Positions 1-11,215 of a stretch of 64,000 nucleotides of DNA are shown piece after piece. The notes under the pieces were generated by a model. It made no database searches and was not told the origin of the DNA. It was given only the letters and a program-made list of their open reading frames with translations. Where the stretch lies: contig JAQFVV010013079.1 of the NCBI GenBank assembly GCA_028023455.1, forward strand, positions 122,001 through 186,000, read 5' to 3'. Position numbers and translations under genes: made by a program. How positions within the stretch are numbered: the first letter of the stretch is position 1; each line of letters begins with the position of its first letter. The DNA is from Epiperipatus broadwayi (lineage: Eukaryota > Onychophora > Udeonychophora > Euonychophora > Peripatidae).

Positions 1-551
1 CTTATTTAAAATGTTAATGTAATAAATTAGATAGCAATTTGTTTACTAAACAACATTGATTATATGTGCCATTGATTTAATATATCAAAAGTTTTAGCTG
101 TTTACCAGATCAGTATTTCAGCTATCTAAATAATTCATCATATTAAAATTACAGATCAAATAGCTATAAGTAGAATTCAGGAGAAAAAAGTGAACAGACT
201 ATTAGCATTATTTAAGTTGAAGCCAACGTTACCAGATAAAATTGCAGCCGACAGAATTTTAAGTATTATTATAATTTATCTGTTTCTAAAATTATAATGT
301 CTAGCCGTGACTTAAATAAATAAAGTAATATAATTATATACAGGATTCTCTTATTGGTTTCTGCTTTTCTCCCAGCTTCATATATTAATCTAAATTTTCT
401 AAAGTCAAAAAAAGAATATGCATCAACTGCTAAACCATGAGGAAGAGTAAAAAATACATGCTCGTTCTAACATAAAAAATAAGCTTTGTTTTTTTTTTTT
501 TGCTTAAACATATTTAATAAATTGTACGGGTTTAACACCTGCATTTATATA
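1..551. other. unassigned AT-rich DNA
   Basis: No gene, RNA or repeat structure is supported here. There are short A/T homopolymer runs (for example near 488) and no long open frame with credible composition. Confidence 0.6.
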
Positions 552-690
552 TGTAATATATGTGGGATTCGAACTCAGACTTTCACATGACCCACAACTC
601 TCAGTGCCATCTTATATTGCTGACCCACCTGATCACACACATGTTGAAAAGATAAATAATCACCAATATATGTATTTCATTGTAACTTTA
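552..690 (-). repeat. family A fragment with half hammerhead
   Basis: Matches the family A foldback at 7.04-7.45 kb and the A copy at 60.2-60.4 kb in reverse orientation. Shared blocks are the 'gactttcacatgacccac' segment and the segment around 650-680. Only the 3' half of the A hammerhead survives (662-679: stem III, GAAA and the 3' strand of stem I); the CTGATGA core is lost by truncation. On the minus strand, 564-576 reads GAGTTCGAATCCC, a good match to a pol III B box (GGTTCGANTCC); the other A copies have a degraded version at this place. A tRNA-derived origin for this part of family A is possible but not shown. Confidence 0.6.
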
Positions 691-1077
691 CAATTTTGAT
701 TATTCTTTTACATATTTCAAAAATTAATTTAATAACATAATTGCTAAAAAAAAATGTTTGTATTTAGACAAAATTATTCAAACCGAAAGGCTCACATATA
801 AAAATTAAAATTTGAAAATTTAGCTCCACTATAATTTTAATATTTGCCCAGTAAAAGATTAACCGTAATTATTTTATGCATGCTGAATAAAACTTAAGGT
901 ACACTGATTTTATTAAAATATTTTGTTTCTATCTATATTTGTAAAAAAAAAAAAATTACATAGCCATTTTGCTACCAATTAGAAATTGCTAATTATGTTT
1001 TTATATTACCTGTGTTTGTTTATATTTATTTTATTCATATTTGTAGCATGATTATATATATATATAAATATTAGAAA
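691..1077. other. unassigned AT-rich DNA
   Basis: A/T-rich, with a short TA repeat near 1055-1066. No feature is supported. Confidence 0.6.
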
Positions 1078-1412
1078 ATACATATATGATAATCAAAACA
1101 AGTAATAAATTTTGTAACTTGCCTTTAAGCTTGCATTTTATGATCACTAGATGGAGATTACCAATCAGCTCCAAACAAGCTTTGTTTACATAAATACCGA
1201 AAGACATATGGGTCTGAAATCAGTTCAGTTTCACCATATAGTAAAAGCCTCTGCAATATATAGCATTGCAAAAACCTTCAAAGTTACATTTATGATAATC
1301 AAAACAAGTTATAAATTCTGTAACTTGCATTTAAGTTTGCGTTTTATGATCACTAGATGGAGCTTACCAATCAGCTCCAAACAAGCTTTATTTACATAAA
1401 TGCCGTAAGAGA
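1078..1412 (-). repeat. family B copy, deleted, tandem 206-bp unit
   Basis: About 1.5 tandem copies of a 206-bp unit: the segment starting 1086 ('atgataatcaaaac') recurs at 1292, and both copies run through 'gatcactagatgga' and 'caaacaagcttt'. The internal part ('catatgggtctgaaatcag', 'cagtttcaccatatagt') matches the larger B elements at 35.9-36.8 and 44.9-45.6 kb. Compared with those (unit about 420 bp), this copy lacks the block that contains the hammerhead. An open frame at 1151-1399 merely runs through the repeat and is not considered a gene. Confidence 0.7.
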
Positions 1413-4020
1413 TAAAATTCAAAATCTCTATCATTGATCAGCATAAATGAAAATTTAAAAACCTAAGCATTACTGTGAATGTTACCACTTATTTGTAATT
1501 GTGTGTATGTACAAGCAATGCATGATGGTATGATTTTTTCTATGTTGCTGATTAGTTTAATCAGGTGGAATGAAGTTTGACTGATTTGCATATCATTATA
1601 TGTTTATAATTTTTTGGTTGATATATAATAACCCTTCCTATAATAAGATTTGCTTATAAGTGATCATCATCATTTTTAATTATTATTCAATCTATTACAG
1701 GATCAAGAGTTTTCCAGATGTAATTCTGTTTACTTTTTTGTTTTATTCAACCATGTTTTATATATAATTTTGTTAGATTGTCTAACAGTTTTTGGGTTTC
1801 ACTGTAAGATTTCAATAGTTCATCTAGTATCTTTTTTTAGAAAATGTCCTATACACATTCATTTCAACCTTTTAATTTTTCTCAATTATACTAGCAGTGT
1901 AGTATGAGAGTTAATAAAATCTGCAATCGGTAGTTAAGTACAAATATCAATGAATGACTATTCAAGAATGGGTGTTTTATTTGTTGACTTTAGATAAAAG
2001 AAAGTTGGATAAAGATAGAATACATAGTTGTTTTATTGACTTTAAATTGGTGCTATAAAAATTAAGAAATTAGGTTTAATAAAAGGTAAATTATTGTCTG
2101 GATTTAATCTGTAAATGTAATGATGAAAAATTAATATTGCAAATATAGAATATGCTTCAACATTTAGTAAAATCTTATTCTTGAAGAGCATAAATGATAT
2201 TAGACAAAACTTAGGGAAAAAACTATTTCATAAAAATTAAAAATTAAAAAAAAAATGGTTTTTATGTAAAACTTTTTTTTATCTTTATAAAGTGTCTAAA
2301 ATGGTAATAAGTTGGTTAGGAATTTGATTAATATAATAAACAACTTAGCCAGTAAATATGAAGTAGACAATAAAGCTTGTTTATTGATAAACAAAGAAAC
2401 ATGCACTTAATTAATGAGTTCACATGTATTTACTTATAATATAATACTATTAATTTTTAGTCTCATTTGCATTGTAGGGTGAGAATTTATTTAAGCACAG
2501 TTCCCAATATAGAAGAGATTTAACATTCTATCATTTAGTAGTTGCATACTAAATTCATGGTGACTGTTTTCATAAATAAGCTTGGTTAAAGAACAAATTC
2601 CTTTTGACAGATTAATAGATAGCTGCCAATGAGCAAGAAAATCCTGGTAATTTGTGTACATGCTAGAGATGTATTGTACCATAGTAGCAAAAAATTATTA
2701 TATCAATAAAAATAGTCTATAATATCCCTCAATTGTACAATACATATTTGTTTCTGCTGACATAACTTAACTTTTTTTCACTTGTATTGACTAAATATTA
2801 ACACTTGCCAAATCTCCACATGTAATGACGAAAGTGTAATAAAATTATAATTTGTCAATAAAAGAAATCTCAAAGTAACAAAAAGTTTATTACTATAAAG
2901 ACATTTTATTAAAGAACAACCTGCTAGAAAAAAATTGAACAGTTTACAATGTGTTCATCAAAAGTTTAAACTAGCCTAAAATTTTTAAAAAAATGTTTTA
3001 AGCAAATATATAACGTTTCCCTAGAATTGTACATCTAAAAGTTTACCTAGGTGAGATATTATTTATTTATTTATTTATTTAACCAAACTCATAATGTTTT
3101 TCTTTATTCATTTTAATTTAATTTGAAATTATGTTTTTATTTATTCGAGTATGCACTTTGTGACTTGATATTTAGTATTTTATTAATGTTTGAAATTAAT
3201 ATCTTACCTCTTTTCTTTATATAATATTGATTTATAATCAATCGGGTTAGAAACTAGACTTTCAACTTCCACTGACAAGCAAATTTGATTTACTCTTAAT
3301 ACAGTTTATTTTATTGTTTGTTTATTTACACTCAAAATTGTATACCATATAATCTGTACTTTTTCTCACATATAGATAATTTTGTTTATATTTTAGTTGA
3401 TATTTGTTTTAAGAGAAATAAAAAATGCGATATTTATATATTAAACTTAGAATTGTTATTTTAAAACTGATATAAACAATACTGTTATTTATTTGATTTA
3501 TAATATGCTCATTCTATAACTTGATTTTTTAAATTATTTGTCTTGATAAAATTTAAAGTTTTTATATTTTTTTATTCTTTATACTGAATATAAGTTGAGT
3601 TTCTAGGTTGTATGATAATCAGATATTAAATTTTGAGTTGGTATATTATAATTAGTTATTTTCATATTTAAAGCTAGCATTAAGGAAAATTGCATTTTGA
3701 ATTATATAGAATGTTTGAGTATATGGTGGTCATGATTTTATAATCTAGGTTCTAAGTGCCGCCTATATTAGTATCATTAACCGTTCTTAGATGAACCACT
3801 GGGTGAGATTTTTTTGTTATTTAAGTATAGTTAAGGTCTCCTAATAAGCATGTGATCACCATAGTTTATCTGACCCATATAATTTAACTGCTCAAGCACC
3901 ATAGCTTATTGAACGGCTTGGAAAAAATCTGTTTATGTATCTTTAATTTTAATTCTAAAATTCCGTTTTATTGCAGAAAATTTATTTCTTTAGGCACTTT
4001 ATTTATATCTACACATATAT
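1413..4020. other. unassigned AT-rich DNA
   Basis: About 2.6 kb with no recognised coding potential, RNA or dispersed repeat. Contains a short TTTA repeat at about 3061-3080. The open frame at 2491-2682 (minus) has low-complexity composition and no support. Confidence 0.5.
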
Positions 4021-4039
4021 CTTTCTACTATATATATAT

Positions 4040-4800
4040 ATAAAAACAAAAAAAAGACATAAATCCAATAAATAATATAATATTTCAACCAGAAGACTGG
4101 TTTTCATCAGAAAGAAAAAAAATACACAGTAATATATATATAATTGGAGAGAGAAAATTCCTAATATAAATACACTATGATATTTAGTGAGACACCTACC
4201 GCAGTCAAGACTCTAATGCATTGAACAAAAATGAATCACTTTAATTTAATCCCAAGTTATGACATGGACATGTTAACAAACACTAACACCTGCCATATTT
4301 AAAAATCTTAAATGTAATTTAATAAAAGAATAAATCTATTCAAAATTTAATAGTCGTGTTATTAAAAATATTATTGGAATAAATAGAAAACTATGTGATA
4401 TAAGGACTTTAGGCCAACTTTTAATAACCTATAAAATATTTCTATTTGAAAATTAATAATAATGAAAATTCAATAAATTGCCACAATCATAAACCAAAGC
4501 CAAGATGTATTAACTTTACCATTAAGTGTTTTATTTTTATAATTCAGATAAAAGGTTATCTAAATTTTTATTAAAAAAATAAAAAACTAGATTACAAAAA
4601 AATTCTGAAAATGAGATTATTGGAAAACTGATAACTAGTAAAGCAATAGAGAATTACCAATTTTATTAGTTAAGAATTATATTTTTCAATAATATTTTTA
4701 TATACAAAAGTTATAAAATTGTGATAAGTGTGGGTTTATATATATATCTGAATCTACAAATTGAAATCCGAATAATAGTTATAACTGAATATTTTTCGGA
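4040..4800 (+). pseudogene. possible highly decayed Penelope-like fragment
   Basis: Very tentative. Two short stretches recall Penelope-like C-terminal regions: near 4480-4560 a frame reading with C-x-H-N-H and a later C, and near 4705-4765 a frame resembling the 'YKI..GLYIY' part of a GIY-YIG domain. There is no continuous open frame. At the left edge (about 4083-4111, minus strand) CTGATGA is followed by a hairpin and GAAA, but no stem I can be formed, so it is not called a hammerhead. It could simply be unrelated AT-rich DNA. Confidence 0.2.
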
Positions 4801-5859
4801 TAGCTGAGCATCTCCGAACAAACTTTCGTCTTTTTTTTTTTCAAGTACATAGCAAATAGTCAACCTGCTTGAATGTTTAAATATTGAGTAGTAAATTAGT
4901 ATCTTGCTATTCTTAACTGAAAAATAAAAATAATTAAGTTAAACTTATTTTTAAAAAAAAAACCTTAAACAGGCAGCCTAATGAACAATATATTTCTTTT
5001 TGTTTTTTAGGGAAATTATTTTAAAGATTTTTTTTATTACTAAAGAACTATTTAAGACGGTTTTTTATATATATATATAATTTTTTGCTGCCAAAATTAG
5101 CATATGCAAGTATTTCAGGAAATCCTCTCTCACTGACATATATTCTGCAAAGTGATTGGTTAGTGTAGTAATTGAATAATAAAGTGTTCAATCACTGTAA
5201 TTGGATTCCGCATTTTAAGTTTGTTTATGTGTTTATATATATATATTTTTTAAGTTAAACTTAGTTGTTCTTAGTTTCTATTATTTCCAATTTTTCTTCT
5301 TTTGTTTCTTTACTTCACTAACTACCTGAAATTTTTTTTTATAGTTTCCACAAGCAATGTTTATTATTGTAACTTTATGATATACTACTTTTAAGATTCT
5401 ACTTTAAATTATTTACATAATAGTCAAAATAAGAGTCATAGATCATATGACCCTATCTTTTAAGTTGTAAACAATGAGGATTGCCATTTCCTCAACAAGC
5501 TTTGTGATAAATGCTTAGCCAGAGCCAGCACTTAAACTATCTCTGTCAGGAACCCCACCCAAACTCCTGACCATGGTTTCATGCTTTGGCACTTCTCACA
5601 GAGGTGTCAGGATAGGTTCATAATACTGTGAACATATTCATCTAAGTTTCTATGGTGTTTTCTCAATTGTCAATATTCAGGATGTTTTAGTTACTTTCAT
5701 TCAGAAGTGCATTCCATTGATAACAGTAACAAATTTGTTATACTAAGCATTGCCATATAAAGATATAAAACATAGTGTCAAAAAGTGGTAAACAATTATA
5801 GAAACAATGATCATAAAAATTCTGTCTTTCTTTTCTTCAAAATAATTTTATACCAATGT
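4801..5859. other. unassigned AT-rich DNA
   Basis: No supported gene or repeat. A slightly GC-richer patch at about 5510-5620 contains no open frame of note. Confidence 0.5.
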
Positions 5860-6422
5860 AAACACTATTAGTCATAATAACAAGTCAGATGTCACATGAC
5901 TTATATATAGCTTGCACTTACAAATATGTAAAATTAAGAGCGTGCTAATAGCTCTAAACAAGCTTTTTTTTTATTTATGATAAATGCTACTACAAGAGAA
6001 GACATTCAAATCATTTTTATCTTGTATTGTCCCCATCCCCAAACCAGTTTCGACCTATGGGTCTTGTCAATGAGGAGTTGGGACATTCGATTTAAAAAAC
6101 CAACTCAAGCAAAGCATTTATCTAAAAGTTAATTGTTAGAAGAAGATCTGAAACTTTTAGACATCTACATGTCTTTAAAGTCAGCTCTCCAACTGAAAAA
6201 ATCATATGGGCCTGAACTTAATTCAGATACTCCATATATTAGTAGGCTTAGCCATTAAATTTAACCAAAGCCACAACAGCAAAATAATAATAGTAATAAT
6301 AACAAGTCAAATGTCACATGACTTATATATAGCTTGCACTTACAAATATGTAAAATTAAGAACATGCTAATAGCTCTAAACAAGCTTTTTTTTTTTTATG
6401 ATAAATGCTACAAACACTATTA
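5860..6422 (-). mobile_element. family B retrozyme-like element, single copy with TSD
   Basis: The element spans 5871-6411 and is bounded by an exact 11-bp direct repeat, AAACACTATTA, at 5860-5870 and 6412-6422 (target-site duplication). It holds about 1.27 tandem copies of a 422-bp unit: a block of about 112 bp at 5879-5990 recurs at 6301-6412. Order and strand of internal blocks (hammerhead, then a 'cagacat..catgtct' region, then 'catatgggcctga') match the family B foldbacks at 36 and 45 kb, so it is a diverged B element. Partial tandem units with a hammerhead are the known organisation of metazoan retrozymes and of Penelope-like terminal repeats. It has no coding capacity, so it must be mobilised in trans. 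Confidence 0.75.
6036..6076 (-). ncRNA. hammerhead ribozyme motif, U3/A8 core variant
   Basis: Read on the minus strand. Stem I pairs TCCTCA with TGGGGA (6 bp, one G-U). The core is TTGACAA where the consensus is CTGANGA. Stem II is a perfect GACC/GGTC hairpin with a CATA loop. GAAA follows, then a minimal stem III (CTGG) and a GUU cleavage site. The two departures from consensus are at core positions 3 and 8, which pair with each other in the hammerhead fold, and here become U-A instead of C-G. Stem III is too short for a good monomer, a property known for Penelope-like and retrozyme hammerheads, which act better as dimers. Activity of this variant is unknown. Confidence 0.65.
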
Positions 6423-7034
6423 TATCTTTTTGATTATATTTGAATATGAATAATTTCTTAATAATATATGTCATTATTGTTTAAGAATAAATCCTACATC
6501 ATTAAATAAAATAAAGATTTTTTGTTACATAAAATTTATGACTTTTGTTTTAGGTTCAAGTGATCAAATCTGAGAGGGATTAAACTTCAGTGAATATTTT
6601 TATCTATACATAATATAGCTCTTTATTTCTTCCACTGCACTCCAATAAGAATATGGACATTAAAAAAACTGTATTTTTATATAAATAAATAATTTAATGC
6701 TGTGGTAAATGTAATGAATTGAAGTGATACTAATTTTTCATGTATATTTTTAAAATTTACTAAACTTTTTTCATATCATATCCAAATTTTAACTTTAAAT
6801 TGAGCATAGATGGTGATGTTATTTGAGAATAATGTTATTTTATGTTAATGTAAAGTTGATCATTTCTAAAATACCTGGTAAGAGAAAAACTGCAACATAT
6901 ATTGTAATGAGATTAAACCTAGATCAGATTTTTTATATTGCATCTCTCTGCCTAAGAAGGTAGAAAGAGATTTCTAATTATCAACTGCTCATTAATAAGA
7001 ATACAAATTAGCAATTATGATGTTGGTGAATTAC
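6423..7034. other. unassigned AT-rich DNA
   Basis: No gene or repeat is supported. Confidence 0.5.
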
Positions 7035-7151
7035 AATGTATGTTCATATATAGGGTATATGAGCACAGACTTTCACATAACTCACCACTCTCCACACTAT
7101 CTCATAACACTAATACACTTGAACACATATATTTTGAAAAAATAAATAATC

Positions 7152-7195
7152 ACCAATATACGTATTTCATGCTAAACCAGCAATCATCAGTTGGT
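7152..7195 (-). ncRNA. hammerhead ribozyme, intact core (family A, left arm)
   Basis: On the minus strand: stem I ACCAA/TTGGT (5 bp, perfect); core CTGATGA; stem II TGCT/AGCA with a 5-nt loop and a U-U apposition at its base; GAAA; stem III of two base pairs (UA/UA) closed by a tiny loop; AUA cleavage site. All invariant hammerhead positions are present. The very short stem III is typical of retrozyme and Penelope-like hammerheads. This is the best-preserved A ribozyme in the window. Confidence 0.85.
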
Positions 7196-7251
7196 CCAGA
7201 TTACCATTTCTACACATATTCTCAGATATATGTGTAGAGATGGTAATCTGG

Positions 7252-7295
7252 ACCAACTGATGATTGCTGGTTTAGCATGAAATACATATATTGAT
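7252..7295 (+). ncRNA. hammerhead ribozyme (family A, right arm)
   Basis: Same motif as the left-arm ribozyme but on the plus strand: core CTGATGA, stem II TGCT/AGCA, GAAA and an AUA cleavage site are intact. Stem I is weakened (ACCAA against TTGAT, so only three contiguous pairs from the core). Likely reduced or no activity unless partnered in trans. Confidence 0.8.
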
Positions 7296-7453
7296 GATTT
7301 TTTTTTCAAAATATGTGTTCAAGTGTATCAGTGTTATGAGATAGTGTGGAGAGTGATGGGTCATGTGAAAGTCTGTGCTCATATACCCTATATATTACAT
7401 ATATAGACATAGGTATATAATAAGCCTGTGTGTTTCAGTTAATGTATGTTCAT

Positions 7454-7815
7454 GGAGATACATTTATAGCCAAATTTTAAATTCATCTGCAGCAATTTTT
7501 ACATGGAGTAATCTCGATCTATTCATTTCAGTAGCCCTAGGAATTTTTAATTTATTGGAATTAGAAAATAGAATAATTTAAATGGAGACAATTTAGCATA
7601 TAAATATTTTAGAAGTTATAAAATCACCCAGTATTCCTTCTTTTGTTAAATATAACTAACTCACATTTTATCATATTATGAATATAACACCCAATTGCTA
7701 TTTGATTATTAACAAGGATGGTAAACATAAATCAAGGCATATGCAAGTTTAAATATATATTCATGAAATGCTTTTAATTTCAATTGAGTAACTAAAAACT
7801 TCAAACTCTACTTTG
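7454..7815. other. unassigned AT-rich DNA
   Basis: No supported feature. Confidence 0.5.
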
Positions 7816-8062
7816 GATATTTTTTAGTTAAACCACTAAACATCATATGATTACCATTTCTTATGGTCGCACATAACTGTTAGTGAACAAGCAAAATGCT
7901 TTTCACTGAAGGTAACAAGCCAGAAACTAGTCTGGGGATATTGGATGAGTAGGCACTAGATGGGAATTTTATACACAAGCCTTTTGGCATCCATTGATTA
8001 TTCGGGTTGGTACAGGTTGGCACTATTGTATGGAGAGTTTTGTCTGTTCGATATTTTTTAGT
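7816..8062 (+). mobile_element. family C insertion C1 with 13-bp TSD
   Basis: Exact direct repeats GATATTTTTTAGT at 7816-7828 and 8050-8062 bound the insertion 7829-8049. The left part (about 7829-7897) is the reverse complement of the C 3' end ('catgatgtttagtgg' region); the right part (about 7898-8049) is a plus-strand C sequence with the hammerhead and the 'cactagatgggaatttta' block. The two are therefore head-to-head copies with unequal 5' truncation. The minus-strand open frame at 7880-8089 is the antisense of this repeat, not a gene. Confidence 0.85.
7900..7938 (+). ncRNA. degenerate hammerhead (family C, C1)
   Basis: Stem I TTTTCA/TGGGGA, stem II region, GAAA and a canonical GUC cleavage site are recognisable, but the CTGATGA core has lost three bases (it reads CTGA directly followed by AGG). 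Predicted inactive. Confidence 0.65.
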
Positions 8063-8945
8063 ACTACTAAGATCAGCAGGATCATACATTTATAAATATT
8101 ACAAAGAGTACCAAAACATAAAATAAAATCAGACAACAATCAGGAAGTTTTGAATCTTATATTTTTTTTCTACTGAAGCTTCAGTCAATTGTTACAGTCT
8201 TTCCTTGATTACATTAATAAACAAACAATTCAGTGAATATATTGTATTAATACTTCTATACCTGTTGAAGTTTATTTGCTAAATTTGTTAAGATAATATG
8301 CAAATATTACTATATAGGCTTCAACTTGTGTATATTGTCCATTTATAATATTATCATATAAATAAGTTATGAGTGTCAATATACTTTTATCAGCATATTT
8401 AAAAACTTTGTAATTACATGATCTTTATTTTTTTTTCAAATTAATAGATTTATTTGATATTTGATGTGTGTACTTTTTTTTTGCAATAAATTCTGGAAAC
8501 ATTCTTATAACTCTTTCAGTGTAACAAGTCTAACATCTGCTCTGAGTTTTTAAATACAAATGCAGTCCAAAGATTCAAACTTTCTATGGTTAATAATGTT
8601 ATACATTTTTGATATTTGAGCTTCCATTATTTACTTCTTATTTTTGATATGTTTTACTTTTACTTTTCATCAAGCACATTACACCTTTCTACTATTTTAT
8701 TTATAAATATTTACTTTTGTATTTTTTTAATTACATTCTTAAGTTCTATAGTTTTCTACTATTAGATAAATATTTTTATTATCCTCAATGCAAATCACTT
8801 TTGTTGTGCTTTTTCAATAGCATACTTTAAATTATATATTTTTTTCTTTACTTCTTGTTTTCGTATATATATATATACATATTCTAATTATTATAATAAG
8901 CCTATAAATAATTTGTTACTAAAAATTTAGTGATGAGATTATAAA
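8063..8945. other. unassigned AT-rich DNA
   Basis: No supported feature; short TA runs near 8865. Confidence 0.5.
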
Positions 8946-9330
8946 CTTGTTCACAGAGCAACTAAGTTTACATATATATATATAATAATGTTCAAAGTTA
9001 AATAGATCAATGAATGTAAATTCATTGAAACCATTCAATACTTAAACCAGGTCAATATTAATGCCAATCAACAATCTTAATATGTTGTCAAGGCAACCTC
9101 CTTTCCACTTTTATTGTGGAAAGAAGTTGCCTTGACAACATATTGAAATTGTTGATTGTTATTGATATTGCTAAGATTTAAGTATAAAAGGAGGTTGCCT
9201 TGATAACAGATTGATCTTGTTGATTGTTTATTGATATTTCTCTGGTTTAAGTGTTGACTGCTTTTAATGAATTTATATATATATATATATGTGTGTGTGT
9301 GTTAAATTTAGTTACTCTCTGAATACGTTT
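8946..9330. mobile_element. family D foldback/MITE
   Basis: Bounded by inverted copies of a segment: 'cacagagcaactaagttta' at about 8955 and its diverged reverse complement near 9303-9322. Inside is a palindrome centred near 9112 ('aaggcaacctcctttccac' and its complement) followed by a further copy at about 9180-9260. Related single copies lie at 26.87-26.98 kb and 60.95-61.03 kb. A solo copy of the terminal segment occurs at 9459-9485. No hammerhead core and no coding capacity were found. The mechanism is undetermined: it may be a non-autonomous DNA transposon or a foldback retro-insertion. Confidence 0.55.
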
Positions 9331-9458
9331 ATATTCATTTTATAGGATTATTAAAACTATTTCTATATATATATAAAACCAAGAAGCAAAGAGAAAAATT
9401 ATATATTATTGGAAAAGCACCAAAAAATTGTTTGCATTGAAGATATGATGGGAGTGTA

Positions 9459-9490
9459 AGCTTATTCACAGAGCAACTAAGTTTAACATA
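9459..9490 (+). repeat. family D terminal segment, solo
   Basis: Repeats the 'cacagagcaactaagttta' segment that starts the family D foldback at about 8955. Confidence 0.5.
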
Positions 9491-10689
9491 CATATGTATA
9501 CTTACATGTGTGTATATATACATATATGTTAAATTATATATTTATATTATTTATTTTGTTTGCAAAATCTGGAATGAGTGCATTTGTGTGGATTAGTCTT
9601 ATAAAGGCTCAGCCATATGTGAATGCATTTATAGTTTTAGAATAGTTCACCTCTTACATTATAGAGTCTCTTCCAAACAAAGTTAGATTGAGAGATTACA
9701 ATATATATACTATAAACTTTAATGCATCTTTTTAAAACCCAAACTGAACAGATGTTTTGGTGTTCACAAAAGAAAATATTATTACTACAGATATACTAAA
9801 AGTGTTAATAAATGATATTGTCTTATGAAAACCTGAGCTCAAACCCCCTATATATTACACATTGGAGTGCAGATATGAAAAAACCTGTACAGTAGAAAAA
9901 AATCCTTTATTAAGACTTAGTATTATGCAAAAATGGGAACATTGTAAATTTAATGTCAGAAATATTAAATGATTATGTATTACCAGAAATACTTTTTTGA
10001 AAATAATTAAATTGATTGTAAGTCTTAATAGTACTTACATATTAGTCCAGTGGTGATGAAGATCATTGGCACAAGCAAATGTATATCTAAAGACCAATTT
10101 AAGTGCATTTACAATGTCTAAAAAATGAATGAATTAATTTTTAAGAGAATATTAGATAATATTCTCATAAGAAGGAAGTTGTAAATCAAGATATTGTTTT
10201 TGCTGCTGATTTTATGATTTAAAATATGTTGTGATGTCATGACAAAAATTATGGGATGACTAATCGATCATGTGATGAAAGTAAGGTGCACATGTGATTT
10301 ACTGACCAGTTTCACTTTCTGTTGAGTTAATTTTTGAATGACTTTTTTATTCAACATAATGATTACAATTTGGGAACTGTTCGCTACCAAAGATGAGTTG
10401 GTCGTCCATTACTTTCAAAAGATGTTAAGTCATACACTGGAATAATTATCTTCAATAAGTCTGTGCATGTAGCATGTTATTTCAAGAAAAATGCAAAATC
10501 CTATAAAAGCAAAAACTTGCTAGCTGCTGGATACAAACATATAAATCATAGCTATGTGTTCATTTGCATTTTTCAGACATAATAAACTTCAAACTGCCCA
10601 GTAATTGTAAGAAACAAACTTTTGCTTTTCTTTTTTCTTGGAATAAATGTATATTGCTAACAGTTTAGTACTTGCAACATCATTTCTTG
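9491..10689. other. unassigned DNA with A and C scraps
   Basis: Mostly unassigned. About 9826-9870 matches the 3' part of family A ('ccctatatattaca'). At 10,262-10,290 'gatcatgtgatgaaa' resembles the 3' end of family C plus flank, but no partner repeat was found, so it may be chance. Confidence 0.4.
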
Positions 10690-10888
10690 CCAAAACAAAA
10701 TGTAAATAAGTATTTGTTTATTTCCAGTAAATAAAATTATGAATTGCCACTTAATATAAAATAAGATTATTTATCATCATTTTTGCAAATAACTCAAAAT
10801 GTAAATACATGCTTGTTTATTTCCACTTAATAAAGTTATAGATCTCCATTTTGTATCAAATAAAGTTACTTCTCATTATTTATCATAA
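10690..10888. repeat. 99-bp imperfect tandem duplication
   Basis: Two diverged copies of about 99 bp: 'aaaatgtaaata' at 10,697 recurs at 10,796, followed in both by 'tgtttatttcca' and a related 3' half. A local duplication without coding content. Confidence 0.5.
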
Positions 10889-11215
10889 TTTATGGATTAG
10901 GTTTGTCAAGAGATCCCATGCACATTATTTTATGAAATCGCAAGGTTAGAATGGGTATTACTAGACTAATATGTATGTGAAATCTGACTACTGGAGTAAT
11001 ATTTAACTATCATTTTAACATATATCTTCATAAAATATTGTTACAGATAACATAGAAAGTAAAATTACAATCATTTAGACTACTATGTTGTAGTGGAGTA
11101 TTTTTTGAAATATTGTGTGCAAAGAAACTTTGTATAAATCATACACTTTAAAGCATTAAGGACAAATAATTCAAGTCCTCTTTTATTATATGTAAACAAA
11201 TGGATATGTATAGGT

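Larger units (their letters stand above)
7035..7453. mobile_element. family A head-to-head foldback with TSD
   Basis: Long inverted repeat: the left arm (about 7048-7222) is the reverse complement of the right arm (about 7227-7400). Exact 13-bp direct repeats, AATGTATGTTCAT, flank the whole structure at 7035-7047 and 7441-7453, so the two arms arrived as one insertion. The right arm continues about 40 bp further at its 3' end (to '..gtgtttcagtt', the same 3' end as the A copy at 60.4 kb) than the left arm, so the arms have unequal 3' ends. Each arm has a hammerhead whose 5' side faces the centre. The open frames at 7040-7237 and 7375-7581 lie across the repeat and are not genes. Confidence 0.85.

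Noticed and set aside
1151-1399. 82-codon open frame
   Set aside because: Runs through both copies of a family B tandem unit; no codon bias or domain.
4083-4111. CTGATGA followed by a hairpin and GAAA on the minus strand
   Set aside because: The core and stem II look right, but stem II has an extra base and the sequences before the core (T-rich) and after GAAA cannot form stem I or a sensible stem III, so it is not called a hammerhead.
7829-8049. Family C read as a DNA transposon with terminal inverted repeats
   Set aside because: The inverted ends vary in length and position between copies, TSDs are 12-15 bp, and copies contain a hammerhead; a retro-insertion of two opposed copies fits better.
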